From: Cladochytrium replicatum
Lineage: Eukaryota > Chytridiomycota > Chytridiomycetes > Cladochytriales > Cladochytriaceae
DNA: 64,000 nucleotides
NCBI GenBank assembly: GCA_025526935.1
Contig: JAHLKD010000124.1
Location: 62,001-126,000, forward strand
Direction: 5' to 3'
Part shown: piece by piece, positions 1 to 11,129 of the stretch
How the letters are laid out: every line of letters starts with the position of its first letter
How positions within the stretch are numbered: the first letter of the stretch is position 1
The notes under the pieces: generated by a model
Told to the model about the DNA's origin: nothing
Database searches by the model: none
What the model saw: only the letters and a program-made list of their open reading frames with translations
Position numbers and translations under genes: made by a program

Positions 1-1392
1 CGATGATTCGGAAAAAGTTCATTTGCTCATCAGCATTGATTTTCATGACATCCAGAGCATCCTAATGCAAAAATTGGTCAAATTCCGGGGTGAGAGCATT
101 GTCGAATGCTTACCTTCAGCGCTTTGAAATCTGCAGCATCGTCAACCCCATCTATATGCTTGTTTGATGACTTTGTGAAACGATAATCATCAAGGGTGCC
201 GTCAAGCAAAAGCGGTCCTAATCCACAGTGGTTGAGAAGCAGGCTAATAAATGTTCATTTTTGCACTCACCTTTAATGTTTTCCTGTGCACCTTTCACAA
301 GTTGGTAAAAGATATGGTAGTTTCTCTCTTTTGAGGTCTGATGCGTAACTCGCGACTTCTCCAGAAGGTAGCGCTCAATGTTTGCACCAGCAATCTGTCC
401 ACTCGGGGTGAATTCAATTCGAATAAACTTTCCCTGCGGTAGGTTTTAGCTGAGCAGCAGTGAAGATAAGCCAGTGCACTCACAAAGCGCGACGAGTTGT
501 TGTTGCGAATGGTCTGGGCGTTACCAAATGATTCAAGGATGGGATTTGCCTGAAGAATCTGTTGTTCAAGTGTCCCCATCCTCGCCCCGGCGTTGGACTC
601 GCTGGCAACAGCTGCGAGGTACTGAATAACCTTCTTTGTGTTCTCTGTTTTGCCTGCTCCGGATTCTCCACTGTGACAAGTGAGATACATACTCCCTTTT
701 CTAAGATATCTCGGAACTTACGTTATAAGAATAGATTGATTTTCACGGTTGTTGATCATGTCGTGATAAGAAGCATCGGCAACGGCAAAGATATGAGGCG
801 CCGCCTCGTTGCGCTTCTTTCCTTTGTATGCGCGTACACGCTCTTCAGTGTAAAGTTGGAGCTTCTTGTACGGATTAACTGCTACCAAGAACAGACCAGA
901 GTATGTCTATGAATCAAGGGCAGTGAACAGATGTCATTTGATTTGGGAGGCGATCAGGTTTTGGATAGGCAACTTACATAGATCAAATCAGAAAAGTACC
1001 GCAATCGTAGATTGTGCACCACAGAGGCTTCATTAAGGTGAGTAAGATCAGCCATATCCTCAGCTTTGTCGAACTTCGGGGGATTCATCTTCTCAGTTTC
1101 ATTGATGTTGACCGTTCGTTTCTGATAAGGATAGAGAGGTTCAATCAGTGGCATGATCACAACATGGTCACAGCAAAGTGGAAAAATGCTCCATCCCGCA
1201 AGAGGAGTACCATGCTAATTGTGATTGACCACCTACCGCCTCCGTCTCGAACTGAACTTCAACATTATCACCATCCTCCTTGACAATCCATCCCGCAACG
1301 TAGCCTTGCTCTTTATCAGCAACCCAGACCCACTTCTTTTCCGACCATTGTGCTTGCTTTACAGGGTCTGCAGGTGCATGCCGAGACCCCAT
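1..1392 (-). CDS. Class II myosin heavy chain, 5' part (runs off the left edge)
   Basis: Actin-based motor protein, probably the conventional (type II) myosin of the cytokinetic ring. Only the N-terminal part of the head is in the window. The ATG at 1392 opens an SH3-like N-terminal subdomain (residues about 10-50, with [15 protein letters not shown]). Next come the [16 protein letters not shown] segment (about 1150-980), the [14 protein letters not shown] segment (about 890-830) and the P-loop [15 protein letters not shown] (about 669-625). Then follow a switch I region with NNNSSRF (about 490) and [20 protein letters not shown] (about 440-380). Exons are separated by short GT-AG introns. 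The order matches the myosin head, and the N-terminal SH3-like fold with MNPPKF favours class II over class I or V. The tail and most of the head lie outside the window. Confidence 0.93.
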
Positions 1393-1717
1393 GTCGTGGT
1401 TTAGCGCCTAATAAACCGACCAAATGTTGCATTAGTGAGGCATGCAAGTGGATGGACTTCAGTACGATCTTCTCTTGAAGATTTCAGCACCCTTGATGTG
1501 TCTAACGTCCTTCTCACCTGAGATTCGTTTGGTTCGTGTGGTGACCAAGTTAGGAAATATGCGCGTTTCCCGTGTCTCAAGCTCTTGATCAGTTGGAAAG
1601 GAGCTCCCTTCTACGCTGCCAAGTTCCGATCTCGTTTAAAAATAGAAACTGTTGATTAATATTCCTGTGTTTCATTTCTACCAATCATTCGAGAAAATAT
1701 GTAGACTGGATGGATCT
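1393..1717. other. Intergenic region between the myosin and SET-like genes
   Basis: About 325 bp separating the myosin start (leftward) from the SET-like gene (rightward). It should contain both promoters. No TATA-like box or recognisable operator stands out. Confidence 0.4.
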
Positions 1718-2556
1718 ATGGAGATTTCTCGGTCTAAACATCAACCGATGATTCATGAAAGTAATGTTATGAGAAACAATCTATTCTATACAATACTCGG
1801 ATTTCCATCGAGTTCTGGAATGAAACTGATAATATTTATGCGCGAACAAATGGGTTTGGGGTGTTGTGAGCAACAACGAGAAATGGGTTCCTTTCTCACA
1901 GCGATCTCTGACGAAATCGCCTCAGTGTACCCATCTCATGAGGAACCTGTCTCGTTCGGAAAAGCTCTCGTTGCTTCCCGAATCTCGAGGTGGGCAATTT
2001 TTTTGTAAATCTCTTCTTAATTGCTTCAACTGTGAGCTCTAGGCGGAAACAGTAGTTGGAAAGTTTCAGATGGCCCGGATATGCATGATTGACAAAGATG
2101 GAGGCTCGAGCATCGATTTAATGTTCTCAGACGTAGATTTTCACAAGTGTTCGGATTACGACAACATCTATGTTCTCAACGGAGATGGTTTCATCAGATA
2201 TCTCCGCCCGCTTGGTTCAGATTTGATCAGGCTCAAATGATCATTTAGGCTGCTTCCAACATCAAATGCCCGCTATGCAAACTATGAGTTATATTGTTCG
2301 GCCTTGCCGAAATTACTGACAATTTTATCAACAGATATCTGTTATCCGGATGTGTACATCAACAAGAACCTCGAGCTTGTCACGAAACGCCCTGTGAAAG
2401 CGGGCGAAGACCTTGCTTTCGCTTACAACAACAACGGGGAACCCACCGATGAATGGGCTCCGATTTTGGAATTTCAAGTGCTGCTGTGGTGCAGCTAACT
2501 GCCAGGAAGAGATCAATGCCTACCGGCCATTGGTAGAGACACAAGCGAGGACATAA
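1718..2556 (+). pseudogene. SET-domain-like protein, apparently damaged
   Basis: Three open segments together resemble a small SET-domain protein. Segment 1 (about 1883-1990) reads VYPSHEEPVSFGKALVASR. Segment 2 (about 2040-2300) contains RLLPTSNARYAN. Segment 3 (2330-2556) contains CYPDVYINKNLELVTKRPVK, then AGEDLAFAYNNNGE and a cysteine cluster FKCCCGAANCQEE like a post-SET FxCxCGxxNC motif. Two features argue against a working enzyme. The usual NHSCxPN core reads roughly NYDICYPD, and the join there lacks a canonical GT donor. Also, the reading frame of the EW segment and that of the CCCGAANC segment differ by one shift at about 2465. A sequencing error or unusual splicing could rescue it. 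The start codon is uncertain. Confidence 0.42.
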
Positions 2557-2687
2557 AGTCCGACATATTGTGCAGAGATTGTTCTGGACATGAATGAGCT
2601 TAGCATCAACCGGAGGGGGACGGCGTTGTAATTAATCTTTTTTGAGTACAAATACACATTTGCCTATATTGTAGATCAAATGCTTCC

Positions 2688-3742
2688 CTAGTTGTTGTTT
2701 AAACCCAAGAGCACATTGTTCCCACCGCCGGACGGCAAATATGTCACATTCTTCCCGTTTGAAAGAGTTTCTGCGATATCTTTCGAAGCCTCGATTCGTC
2801 GTAGTTCAATGTGTCCGTTGCCCGCCTTCTTCAAAGCGTCTGAAATCATCTCTGCAGCCTTCGATTCACCCTCTGCCCTAATAATCGCAGCTTCCTTTTC
2901 GCGCTCTGCCTTTTCGACAATGAATCGTGCCCTTTCAGCTTCTTGTTGGGCTATATTTATTACAGCGTGTTAATGGGCATTGAAAGGAAGACAGTGCGTG
3001 CGACCTACCAATAACTTTCTTCTCCACCGCATTTGTGAACTCTTTACTGAACGTAAGATGCGTCTGTTCCAAGAAGAGCTTATGTGAGAAATCAAATTGG
3101 AAACCATCAATAAGCACTTACGATAGACACGTCCTCCAAAATAATGTTGAATTCTGTTGCGCGCTTTGTAAGGTCCTCCCGGATTCTTTGAGAAACCTTT
3201 TAATGCAAATCAGACTGTATAGTCGGTACCTTACGGATTTCAACGCACCTGTTCCCGCTGAGTGATGAGTTCTTCGGCGTTGTACTGTGCAACTATAGCC
3301 TTCAGCACTTCGTTTCCAATCGACGGGAGTACTCTCTCATCGAAATCGCTTCCCAACTCTCGGTAGATCGCGGGGAGCCTCTCTGCGTCTGGACGCAATA
3401 GCACACGAAGTGTCAAAGCAACTTGCTGCATATCCTTAGATCCGGTCTGCGATGGGATAATCCGCGGACGGGTGCGTGCGTCCAGAACGAACGCTTCTTG
3501 GAACCAGGGGACGAGGAAGTGGGTGCCCTCACCAACGGGGTTTGGCAAAATTCCGCGGAATCGATCGAACAAAACAGCCCTGTGCCCTCCCTCCACTGTG
3601 CGATGTTGTAAGGAAACGATTGGGATAGCGTAATGGTCAATGGGCTCTCACCATTATACATAGATGCAGTCAGGCCACCTAAAGCAATGCTGCCAGGAAC
3701 AGCAATGCGTGCAACCCACTCCAAAAGCCTGTTTGCTGCCAT
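2688..3742 (-). CDS. PHB1: Prohibitin 1
   Basis: Subunit of the ring-shaped prohibitin complex of the inner mitochondrial membrane, which stabilises newly made respiratory subunits and supports cristae. The ATG at 3742 gives [20 protein letters not shown], a hydrophobic membrane anchor. A 40-odd bp intron follows SMYN, then [16 protein letters not shown] and the SPFH/band-7 core ([41 protein letters not shown]). Further exons give [34 protein letters not shown] and the long [18 protein letters not shown] helix. The stop is at 2688-2690 after LLGLNNN. At least four introns are needed, all with GT-AG borders. Length (about 275 aa) and motif order match PHB1 rather than PHB2. Confidence 0.95.
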
Positions 3743-4310
3743 CCTGCCGCTGAAGTAGAACAAAAGGTTGAGTGTTCCTGTGGCTTTGAGACACGTCTCA
3801 TTCCGATCTGAGAAGTCAGGACAATGTTTTGTCAGAACTATTTACTCTAGCAGAATCTGACAATTGACGGCCAAAAATTAGACACGGATTGAGAATTAAC
3901 ATGGTGTCTTGTCAAATATATTCTCCACAGCTAATTATTGAGCTGTTTCAAAAGTGACAAGATCCTGGCTTCCCATCAGGCTACGTCAGTGGAATGGTGT
4001 ACGAGGGTGGTAGTGCTAGAAGATAATAAGAAATCACGATACGGCAAAAGATTAGCTGAACTTACTCTGTTGTTTTCGAAATGGTTTCCCATGTCACCGA
4101 GTCAATGCAAAAGAATGAGATGGGTCAGTTCAGTGTGAAAATCAATTAGAAAAAATAAAAAAGAATATCGAGGAAGATTGAATGCTTTCCATTCACCAAT
4201 GGTCCTTGGTAAAGTGGCAACCATCGCAAAAATCGGGCCATCCATTCACCAATGCCGGTCGTAGTTCATTGTGTGCAGCACCTAAGCTGGAAGAAATAGA
4301 ACGCCAAAAC
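3743..4310. other. Intergenic region upstream of PHB1
   Basis: About 570 bp, AT-rich, between the PHB1 start and the subunit f stop; both genes run leftward. It must hold the PHB1 promoter and the 3' end of the subunit f gene. No convincing coding signal was seen. Confidence 0.4.
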
Positions 4311-4661
4311 TCACCCAATGACGTAGTACTGGACAGTGTAACCGAAGACCACCATGGCAATGACAAAGTGGGCGATCGGCATCAAGCTGTCCTTCTCGTG
4401 GTACGCCTCATAGTATTTTGACAAGAGTCCAGTAGCCGGCCTCTTCTCGACAGTTCCCTTGGGCACACGAGCGTAGAACGATTTCATCTTAGCAAAAAGC
4501 TCCGGGTGAGCCTGTGGGTATTGCGACTGGAGTTTTCCAATTTCCTTCAACGAGGAAACGTTCGGTGGGATGATCGAAGTTTTGAAAGCAACGGGTTGCA
4601 CGAGGCGACCAGCGGGACGAACGGCAGCCACCGCACGACGAAGGATAGGAGCGGTATTCAT
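4311..4661 (-). CDS. ATP17: Mitochondrial F1Fo-ATP synthase subunit f
   Basis: Small single-span Fo subunit of the mitochondrial ATP synthase. The ATG at 4661 starts a 116 aa reading frame. It has a basic, Arg-rich N-terminal presequence (MNTAPILRRAVAAVRP), a PPNVSSLKEIGKL segment, then FYARVPKGTVEKRPATG, LLSKYYEAYHEKDSLMP and a single membrane helix (IAHFVIAMVVFGYTVQYYVI). This order is typical of subunit f. The stop after YYVIG overlaps a GTGAGT that could be an intron donor (an acceptor CCAG lies about 30 bp on), so a short extra C-terminal exon is possible. I annotate the simple model. Confidence 0.85.
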   Translation of the reverse strand: MNTAPILRRAVAAVRPAGRLVQPVAFKTSIIPPNVSSLKEIGKLQSQYPQAHPELFAKMKSFYARVPKGTVEKRPATGLLSKYYEAYHEKDSLMPIAHFVIAMVVFGYTVQYYVIG

Positions 4662-5111
4662 TTTGTTGTCGACTCTTAACGGATGGAAGAATTAACAATC
4701 TTAGCAATAAACGACGGCTGATTAAGTCCGGCCATGGCATGATCAGGCAGGGCATATCGGCAATGTTTAATGGATCTGGGTTCTCACCTCAAACTGTTTT
4801 CACAACGAGAACACAGCCACCCTGAGTTTCCCGAAAACAACATCGCGTTTTTAAATAGTCAAGGAAGGAATTTCAAGCGGAATGAGCTAACGGACTGCAC
4901 AAAATCACCACTTAAATATCTTATTGGACTAGAGAATTTCAGCGAAATATTCCCGAGCTTTTCTTAGGCACTGGATTTCCTACAGAACCCAGTTTGTGAC
5001 GAAATTTGGTACCCGACACAAACGGCTGTATGTGACAGGTTTGGTAACAAACAAATCTGTCCTCCAAAACCCTCGAACACGCAGGTCTAAATAATTCAAT
5101 TATATCCAAAT
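4662..5111. other. Intergenic region with transposon-edge sequence
   Basis: About 450 bp between the subunit f start and a transposase fragment. The proximal part should be the ATP17 promoter. Near 5058-5071 the sequence TGTCCTCCAAAAC is the reverse complement of GTTTTGGAGGACA near 5536-5550, beyond the transposase fragment. This suggests the remains of paired element ends. Confidence 0.35.
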
Positions 5112-5471
5112 ATGGCACCAAACCAACCCATGCAGATCATCATTTGTGCAACTGTGTTGGAGGAGGAGGAACATCAAGAGCGGTTGAAGCTGGCCTACAC
5201 ATCCCTACTTCTTTACCGCGTGCGATCATCTTTACAGAATCGAAATCGCCTGATGTCTCAGGCACTTGAATTACCATCCAACAACCCATGGTATAAATTT
5301 TATGAATATTGCCATGACGGGTCGTTTATGAATGTGGTCTCACTGACAATGACAAGGGGCGCATTTGATCAGCTTCTTGAAAGGTATGCAGGTTACTTTC
5401 ACAAGATTTCTTTGTTTTGCATTATCAAATCGAGGCGCATTTGGTTCAGCACAACAAATCTAAATTTGTGA
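5112..5471 (+). mobile_element. Fragment of a DDE-superfamily (Harbinger-type) transposase
   Basis: A 119-codon ATG reading frame. Its second half (SNNPWYKFYEYCHDGSFMNV followed by VSLTMTRGAFDQLLERYAGY) resembles the N-terminal helical part of fungal DDE_Tnp_4/Harbinger transposases, which have a W-x-x-x-Y...F...T...F..L...F pattern just before the catalytic domain. No DDE catalytic residues follow; the frame ends after about 40 more codons next to a 15 bp inverted repeat. It is therefore a fragment, or the first exon of a decayed copy. The family call rests on one short motif region. Confidence 0.4.
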
Positions 5472-5498
5472 AGACCAAAAAACGGTCTTCACAAATTT
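5462..5498. repeat. Perfect 15 bp inverted repeat with 7 bp loop
   Basis: AAATTTGTGAAGACC at 5462-5476 is followed by a 7 bp loop and its exact reverse complement at 5484-5498. It lies at the end of the transposase fragment and could be a transposon terminus, a hairpin or a terminator-like structure. Confidence 0.8.
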
Positions 5499-5603
5499 GT
5501 GACGCGGTTAAACCCGACGCAAGTTGACGTTTGTGTTTTGGAGGACACCCACTCCTCTCTTTCTTTAGAAAATTTGGCACCTAAAAGTTCCGCAAAGAGT
5601 CGA

Positions 5604-6638
5604 TCAAAAATGATCTCCATGGAAGTTAATTCTTACAAGTCTCTCCAGATCTTTGATGCGAGCCTCCTTTGACTTGATTAACGAGCTGAGGTTCTTTTCA
5701 AGTCGATGAAGGCCATCCCCAACACGTCGAACAAGATGTTTCTCGTAAGCTGAGGTGATCCCGTCTCTGAGCTCCAGAAAGCTTGCATGTTGATTGCGAA
5801 ACATGGCCTGGCGACTTTCGCCAACTCGCGCAGATACTTCAGAAGAAAAAATCTTGGCAAAGCCGTTGAGTAGACCAGTTACCTTAAGAATCTCTCGATC
5901 GTAGCGATTATCGACAATGGAAAGGACGTCCTCGCCTCGCTTACTGTAGTACGCTATGTAATTTGGTGGTCAACGACACTTTTGGCCACTTAGATCCCAA
6001 ATAGGTAGCTTGGAGCGCTCGGATATGCTGAGAGGGGGAATCATACCTGCTACCACTGAGTTCGTTGTATCATTTTCGAGATCTTACCCCGATCGTTCGT
6101 CCAAAGGATGGGGAGTTGACTTGCGTTCCAAGTTCTCGTCTCTGTAGTCCTTCCCGTATCCAAAATCTATCGTGCTGGCATTGGAATATGCTCCTATTTC
6201 CTTCCCAGAAGAGGCCCCGGTCTTTTACTTGCATTTCGAATCTACCCGAGCCTTCTTGCGCGTTTGCCACTCGAGATCTTCATCCTCACTATTTGCAGCA
6301 TCTTTGGACCTATTGAGGCCTATTCGTTTTGCTTGGTTTGAAGATGAGCCTGTTGACGTTGCCGGATGACGTGAAGTTCCTGGAGTAGCCCGGTTTGACC
6401 TAAGACTCTTCAAAGCATTTTCTTTAAGGGTAGAATTTGTGACCGAAGGTTGAGTATTATATTCCAATGACCATCACAGCTTCCCGGCTTCAGCAGTAGA
6501 TCACAAAGAAAAAACTCGCTGGCGCAGCGTATAGCTTACCGAAAATGCTGCCGTATTCTTGTCCAGAGTCCACACCATTGTGTGTGGAGAGATTTCCCAA
6601 TTTGGAAGCTTGAAAGTTAACGACCAACATTTATCCAT
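5604..6638 (-). CDS. Unrecognised protein, charged and helical C-terminus
   Basis: I do not recognise this gene. A likely first exon starts at the ATG at 6638 (MDKCWSLTFKLPNWEISPHT) and ends at a GTAAGC donor. A low-complexity, Ser/Arg-rich segment follows (about 6460-6225, SEDEDLEWQTRKKARVD, NLS-like). The next parts join through plausible GT-AG introns: EIGAYSNASTIDFGYGKDY, then SPSQHIRALQATYLG, then KRGEDVLSIVDNRYDREIL. The last exon contains FLELRDGITSAYEKHLVRRV and SLIKSKEARIKDLERL, predicted helical and possibly coiled coil. The segment near 6460 has no ATG and its link to the first exon is unresolved. The 3' end may continue past a GTAAGA donor at about 5635. A nuclear role is a guess from the basic patch. 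Confidence 0.5.
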
Positions 6639-6717
6639 AAAACGGAATAGATTATATAATACATGCAGATAAAAAATACAGAAATACGAAAATTCGATCG
6701 GAAGTTGAAGCTTTCTC

Positions 6718-7884
6718 CTATTCCTCCACATTCGAACCGTGATCAGATAACTCCCGCCGTAATTCTTCACACGCTATCATTGCAGCCTCCTGAAGCGCAC
6801 CGTTGTACGTATCACTCCAACTATCGGGATTCCACTTCCTGTTACCAACTTCCACCGTCGCATGAAGTTTTCTTGTCGAATTTCCATCTGGCTGATTCGT
6901 AATCTTTGCGGTAATCTTATAGCTCGGATTCCCATAGTTCGTGTTGGAAGTCCTCATCTGAGCGATCAAAAGTTTAAGCTCAGATCTAAATTTCCTTTGG
7001 CTGTGGCTAGGTGTGCGATTCAGAACAGTGGTGTTCGTCGCGGTGCGGTTTGGGAATTCAGATTTCGAAGTTGTGCGGTTTTGCGATGCGTCTGAGTCGG
7101 CTTTGTTGTGACCGGACGAAGACGGTGGGAACTTCGCCTCTTTGATATCAAGTTCCCAGTCCATAATAGTTGGCTCATCTAATCTTGACTTCTTGCGCGG
7201 TACTTCCTCACCAAGCTCTTCATTGTTGAGATGCTTCTCAGACTTCAAGGTTCCTTTGGCGCTCGAAACATTCGCAACTGACGGTGCAGTTGAGGTTGGA
7301 CCGGGATGATATCCTCTAAGATCGCCCACTGAAGCACCCGATTCATTAAAGTCAAGTGACAAATCAGTTGTAGGGTCTTCGTTCTGCAAATCAACTTTTG
7401 GCGAATCGGCAAAACGGGGAAGGTTGAGGGGCATTACGGAAGTAAAAACTGTGGGCTGACTCTGAGTATCCCCAGATTTCTCTTCCTTGGGCTGACTCTG
7501 AGTATGCAAAGATTTCTCTTCCTTGACAGACACTCGGCGAGGATCGTCCGAACCCTCCGGTTCAACTAAATTCTCTCTTTCTGCCGAATCGTTCGAATCG
7601 GTATGATGACTACCGTTGCGGGCTTTTCCTTTCTTCAAATTTTGTAAGCGGCGCTGTTCTTCCGCAACCAGCCATTCGTAAGCTTTCTTTGCTGCGTCTT
7701 CGCGCGATTGGTGGTCACTCGGAAGCTCCGCACTCATAAATGTTCTGTTGAAGACCACGCACTGGCATATCCAGGCATTGCCTTCTTTCGCAGGCAGAGC
7801 GTAGTAGAATGGAGCAAGCATCGCGTAATCGTGCTTGCTGCATACTTCCTCCAACTTTTGCTGAAAGTAGTCAAACGAGGACAT
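6718..7884 (-). CDS. Double-stranded-RNA-binding-domain protein
   Basis: An intronless frame of 388 codons from the ATG at 7884 (the codon upstream at 7917 is GTG). The N-terminal domain (residues about 1-75) has the alpha-beta-beta-beta-alpha layout of a dsRBD: FDYFQQKLEEVCSKHDY, then FYYALPAKEGNAWICQCVVF, ending in SREDAAKKAYEWLVAEE with the usual Ala/Lys-rich last helix. The middle is acidic and Ser-rich with a short internal repeat (EEKSLHTQSQP then EEKSGDTQSQP) and an NLS-like PRKKSR. The C-terminal about 85 residues (SELKLLIAQMRTSNTNYG, then YKITAKITNQPDGN, then GALQEAAMIACEELRREL) look like a second, more divergent dsRBD. It could serve RNA interference, RNA editing or ribosome biogenesis; nothing here decides which. 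Confidence 0.65.
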   Translation of the reverse strand: MSSFDYFQQKLEEVCSKHDYAMLAPFYYALPAKEGNAWICQCVVFNRTFMSAELPSDHQSREDAAKKAYEWLVAEEQRRLQNLKKGKARNGSHHTDSNDSAERENLVEPEGSDDPRRVSVKEEKSLHTQSQPKEEKSGDTQSQPTVFTSVMPLNLPRFADSPKVDLQNEDPTTDLSLDFNESGASVGDLRGYHPGPTSTAPSVANVSSAKGTLKSEKHLNNEELGEEVPRKKSRLDEPTIMDWELDIKEAKFPPSSSGHNKADSDASQNRTTSKSEFPNRTATNTTVLNRTPSHSQRKFRSELKLLIAQMRTSNTNYGNPSYKITAKITNQPDGNSTRKLHATVEVGNRKWNPDSWSDTYNGALQEAAMIACEELRRELSDHGSNVEE

Positions 7885-7950
7885 GTTAAGTGGCTTGCTA
7901 AAGGGCAATTCTATCACCGAAACAGTTATGAAAGTAATAAAATGTAGTTA

Positions 7951-8798
7951 TCAAAACTTTGTCCACTTTTCTTTTGACTGTGCTGCGGGCGGAGCAGCCT
8001 CAAAATCAGCCCAATCCGTATCTTCGCTCTGATCTACTTTCACTTCAGAAGAAACACTCTTCGCAGATGGAGGCGGCGGAAGAAGTGCGGGGAGATCATT
8101 CGTTCCTGTGCTTTCAGAGGGAGGCGATTTGGGTTTCAATGGGATAGCTCCTTTCAAACTTATCGAAATTGATGATCCTTCCTTCCAGGTATAATCTACG
8201 GAAGGCTTCTGTACGGCAAGTTTTTGTGGTTCAGTTTCACGCCTGAAAAATATAAGTCAGCATATTTACAATGCTACAGAGGATTAAGCGTACCGAACAT
8301 AGTCTTGCAAAGCAACGTTGAAATCAAACGATTCTGATCTTTCAGTGAAGCCGATACCAATGAATGCATGTTTGCCTGTAGCACACTTAATTGATTGCCT
8401 TCGAGAGCCTTGTGCTATATTACCTGATGCTTGGTCAACGATCTTAATCACAAAGTATCGGGACGAATCTGTGACGGGCTCCACCGAACCAGCAAGGTTC
8501 TTTGCGTCGATTGGAGACAACGCAAAGAGCTCTCCACTGTTTGGTTCTTCCAAACGAATTGAAGCAGAGCGTGAGTTTGCGAATATTCTCAATCTTCCGG
8601 TCCATATTTGAGCGTTAGGATTATCCCAATCTTGCGCACGGTAGCCACGGGAGGACGAACGTGGAGGAATTCGAAAAGCCTACAAAATGAATCCATTTAT
8701 AAATAATTTAGATCAACCCGATTCGAACTTACCTGTATCGAATTGCAAACATACAGTACACTCTCGTACCCATCATCCGTATTGTTATTGTTGGCCAT
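7951..8798 (-). CDS. NECAP-like adaptin-ear-binding coat-associated protein
   Basis: Clathrin-coat accessory protein that binds AP-2/AP-1 ears in endocytosis. Exon 1 (ATG at 8798) reads [20 protein letters not shown], ending at a GTAAGT donor. Exon 2 begins [20 protein letters not shown] and carries the PH-like fold ([18 protein letters not shown], then [49 protein letters not shown]). After a further intron comes a Pro/Ser-rich tail with DWADFEAAP and a C-terminal KWTKF. Both are WxxF-type motifs, which NECAPs use to bind AP-2. Head to head with SNF1 at only 118 bp. Confidence 0.93.
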
Positions 8799-8916
8799 TT
8801 TGTTGTGTCCAATGGTTAGTGCCACACGTGTTTCAACCAACCCCACCTGCTCCGCCAAACCACATCACAGCGACATCCATAACACAGGGTTCGCTCCATA
8901 CGGACGTTTCTTAGCC
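8799..8916. promoter_or_regulatory. 118 bp divergent promoter between NECAP and SNF1
   Basis: The two ATGs (8798 on -, 8917 on +) are 118 bp apart, so both transcription starts and 5' leaders must fit here or overlap. It contains an 8 bp palindrome ACACGTGT (about 8822-8829) with an E-box/CACGTG core, a possible bHLH or bZIP site, and C-rich tracts on the + strand (CCCCACCTGC). Confidence 0.55.
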
Positions 8917-10978
<2,062 letters not shown>

Positions 10979-11129
10979 TCTTTTAATTTTCTTCAGGTTT
11001 TCTGCTGCTTTGTTATGTTTTCATTTTCTTTACTCCAGTGATATGGTCTTTTCGCATTGTTGTTTATGAGCTTTTTTTTTGAAACGAGAGTATGTTCATT
11101 TTAGTGCACGTGCTGACTGAGCAACTTAA

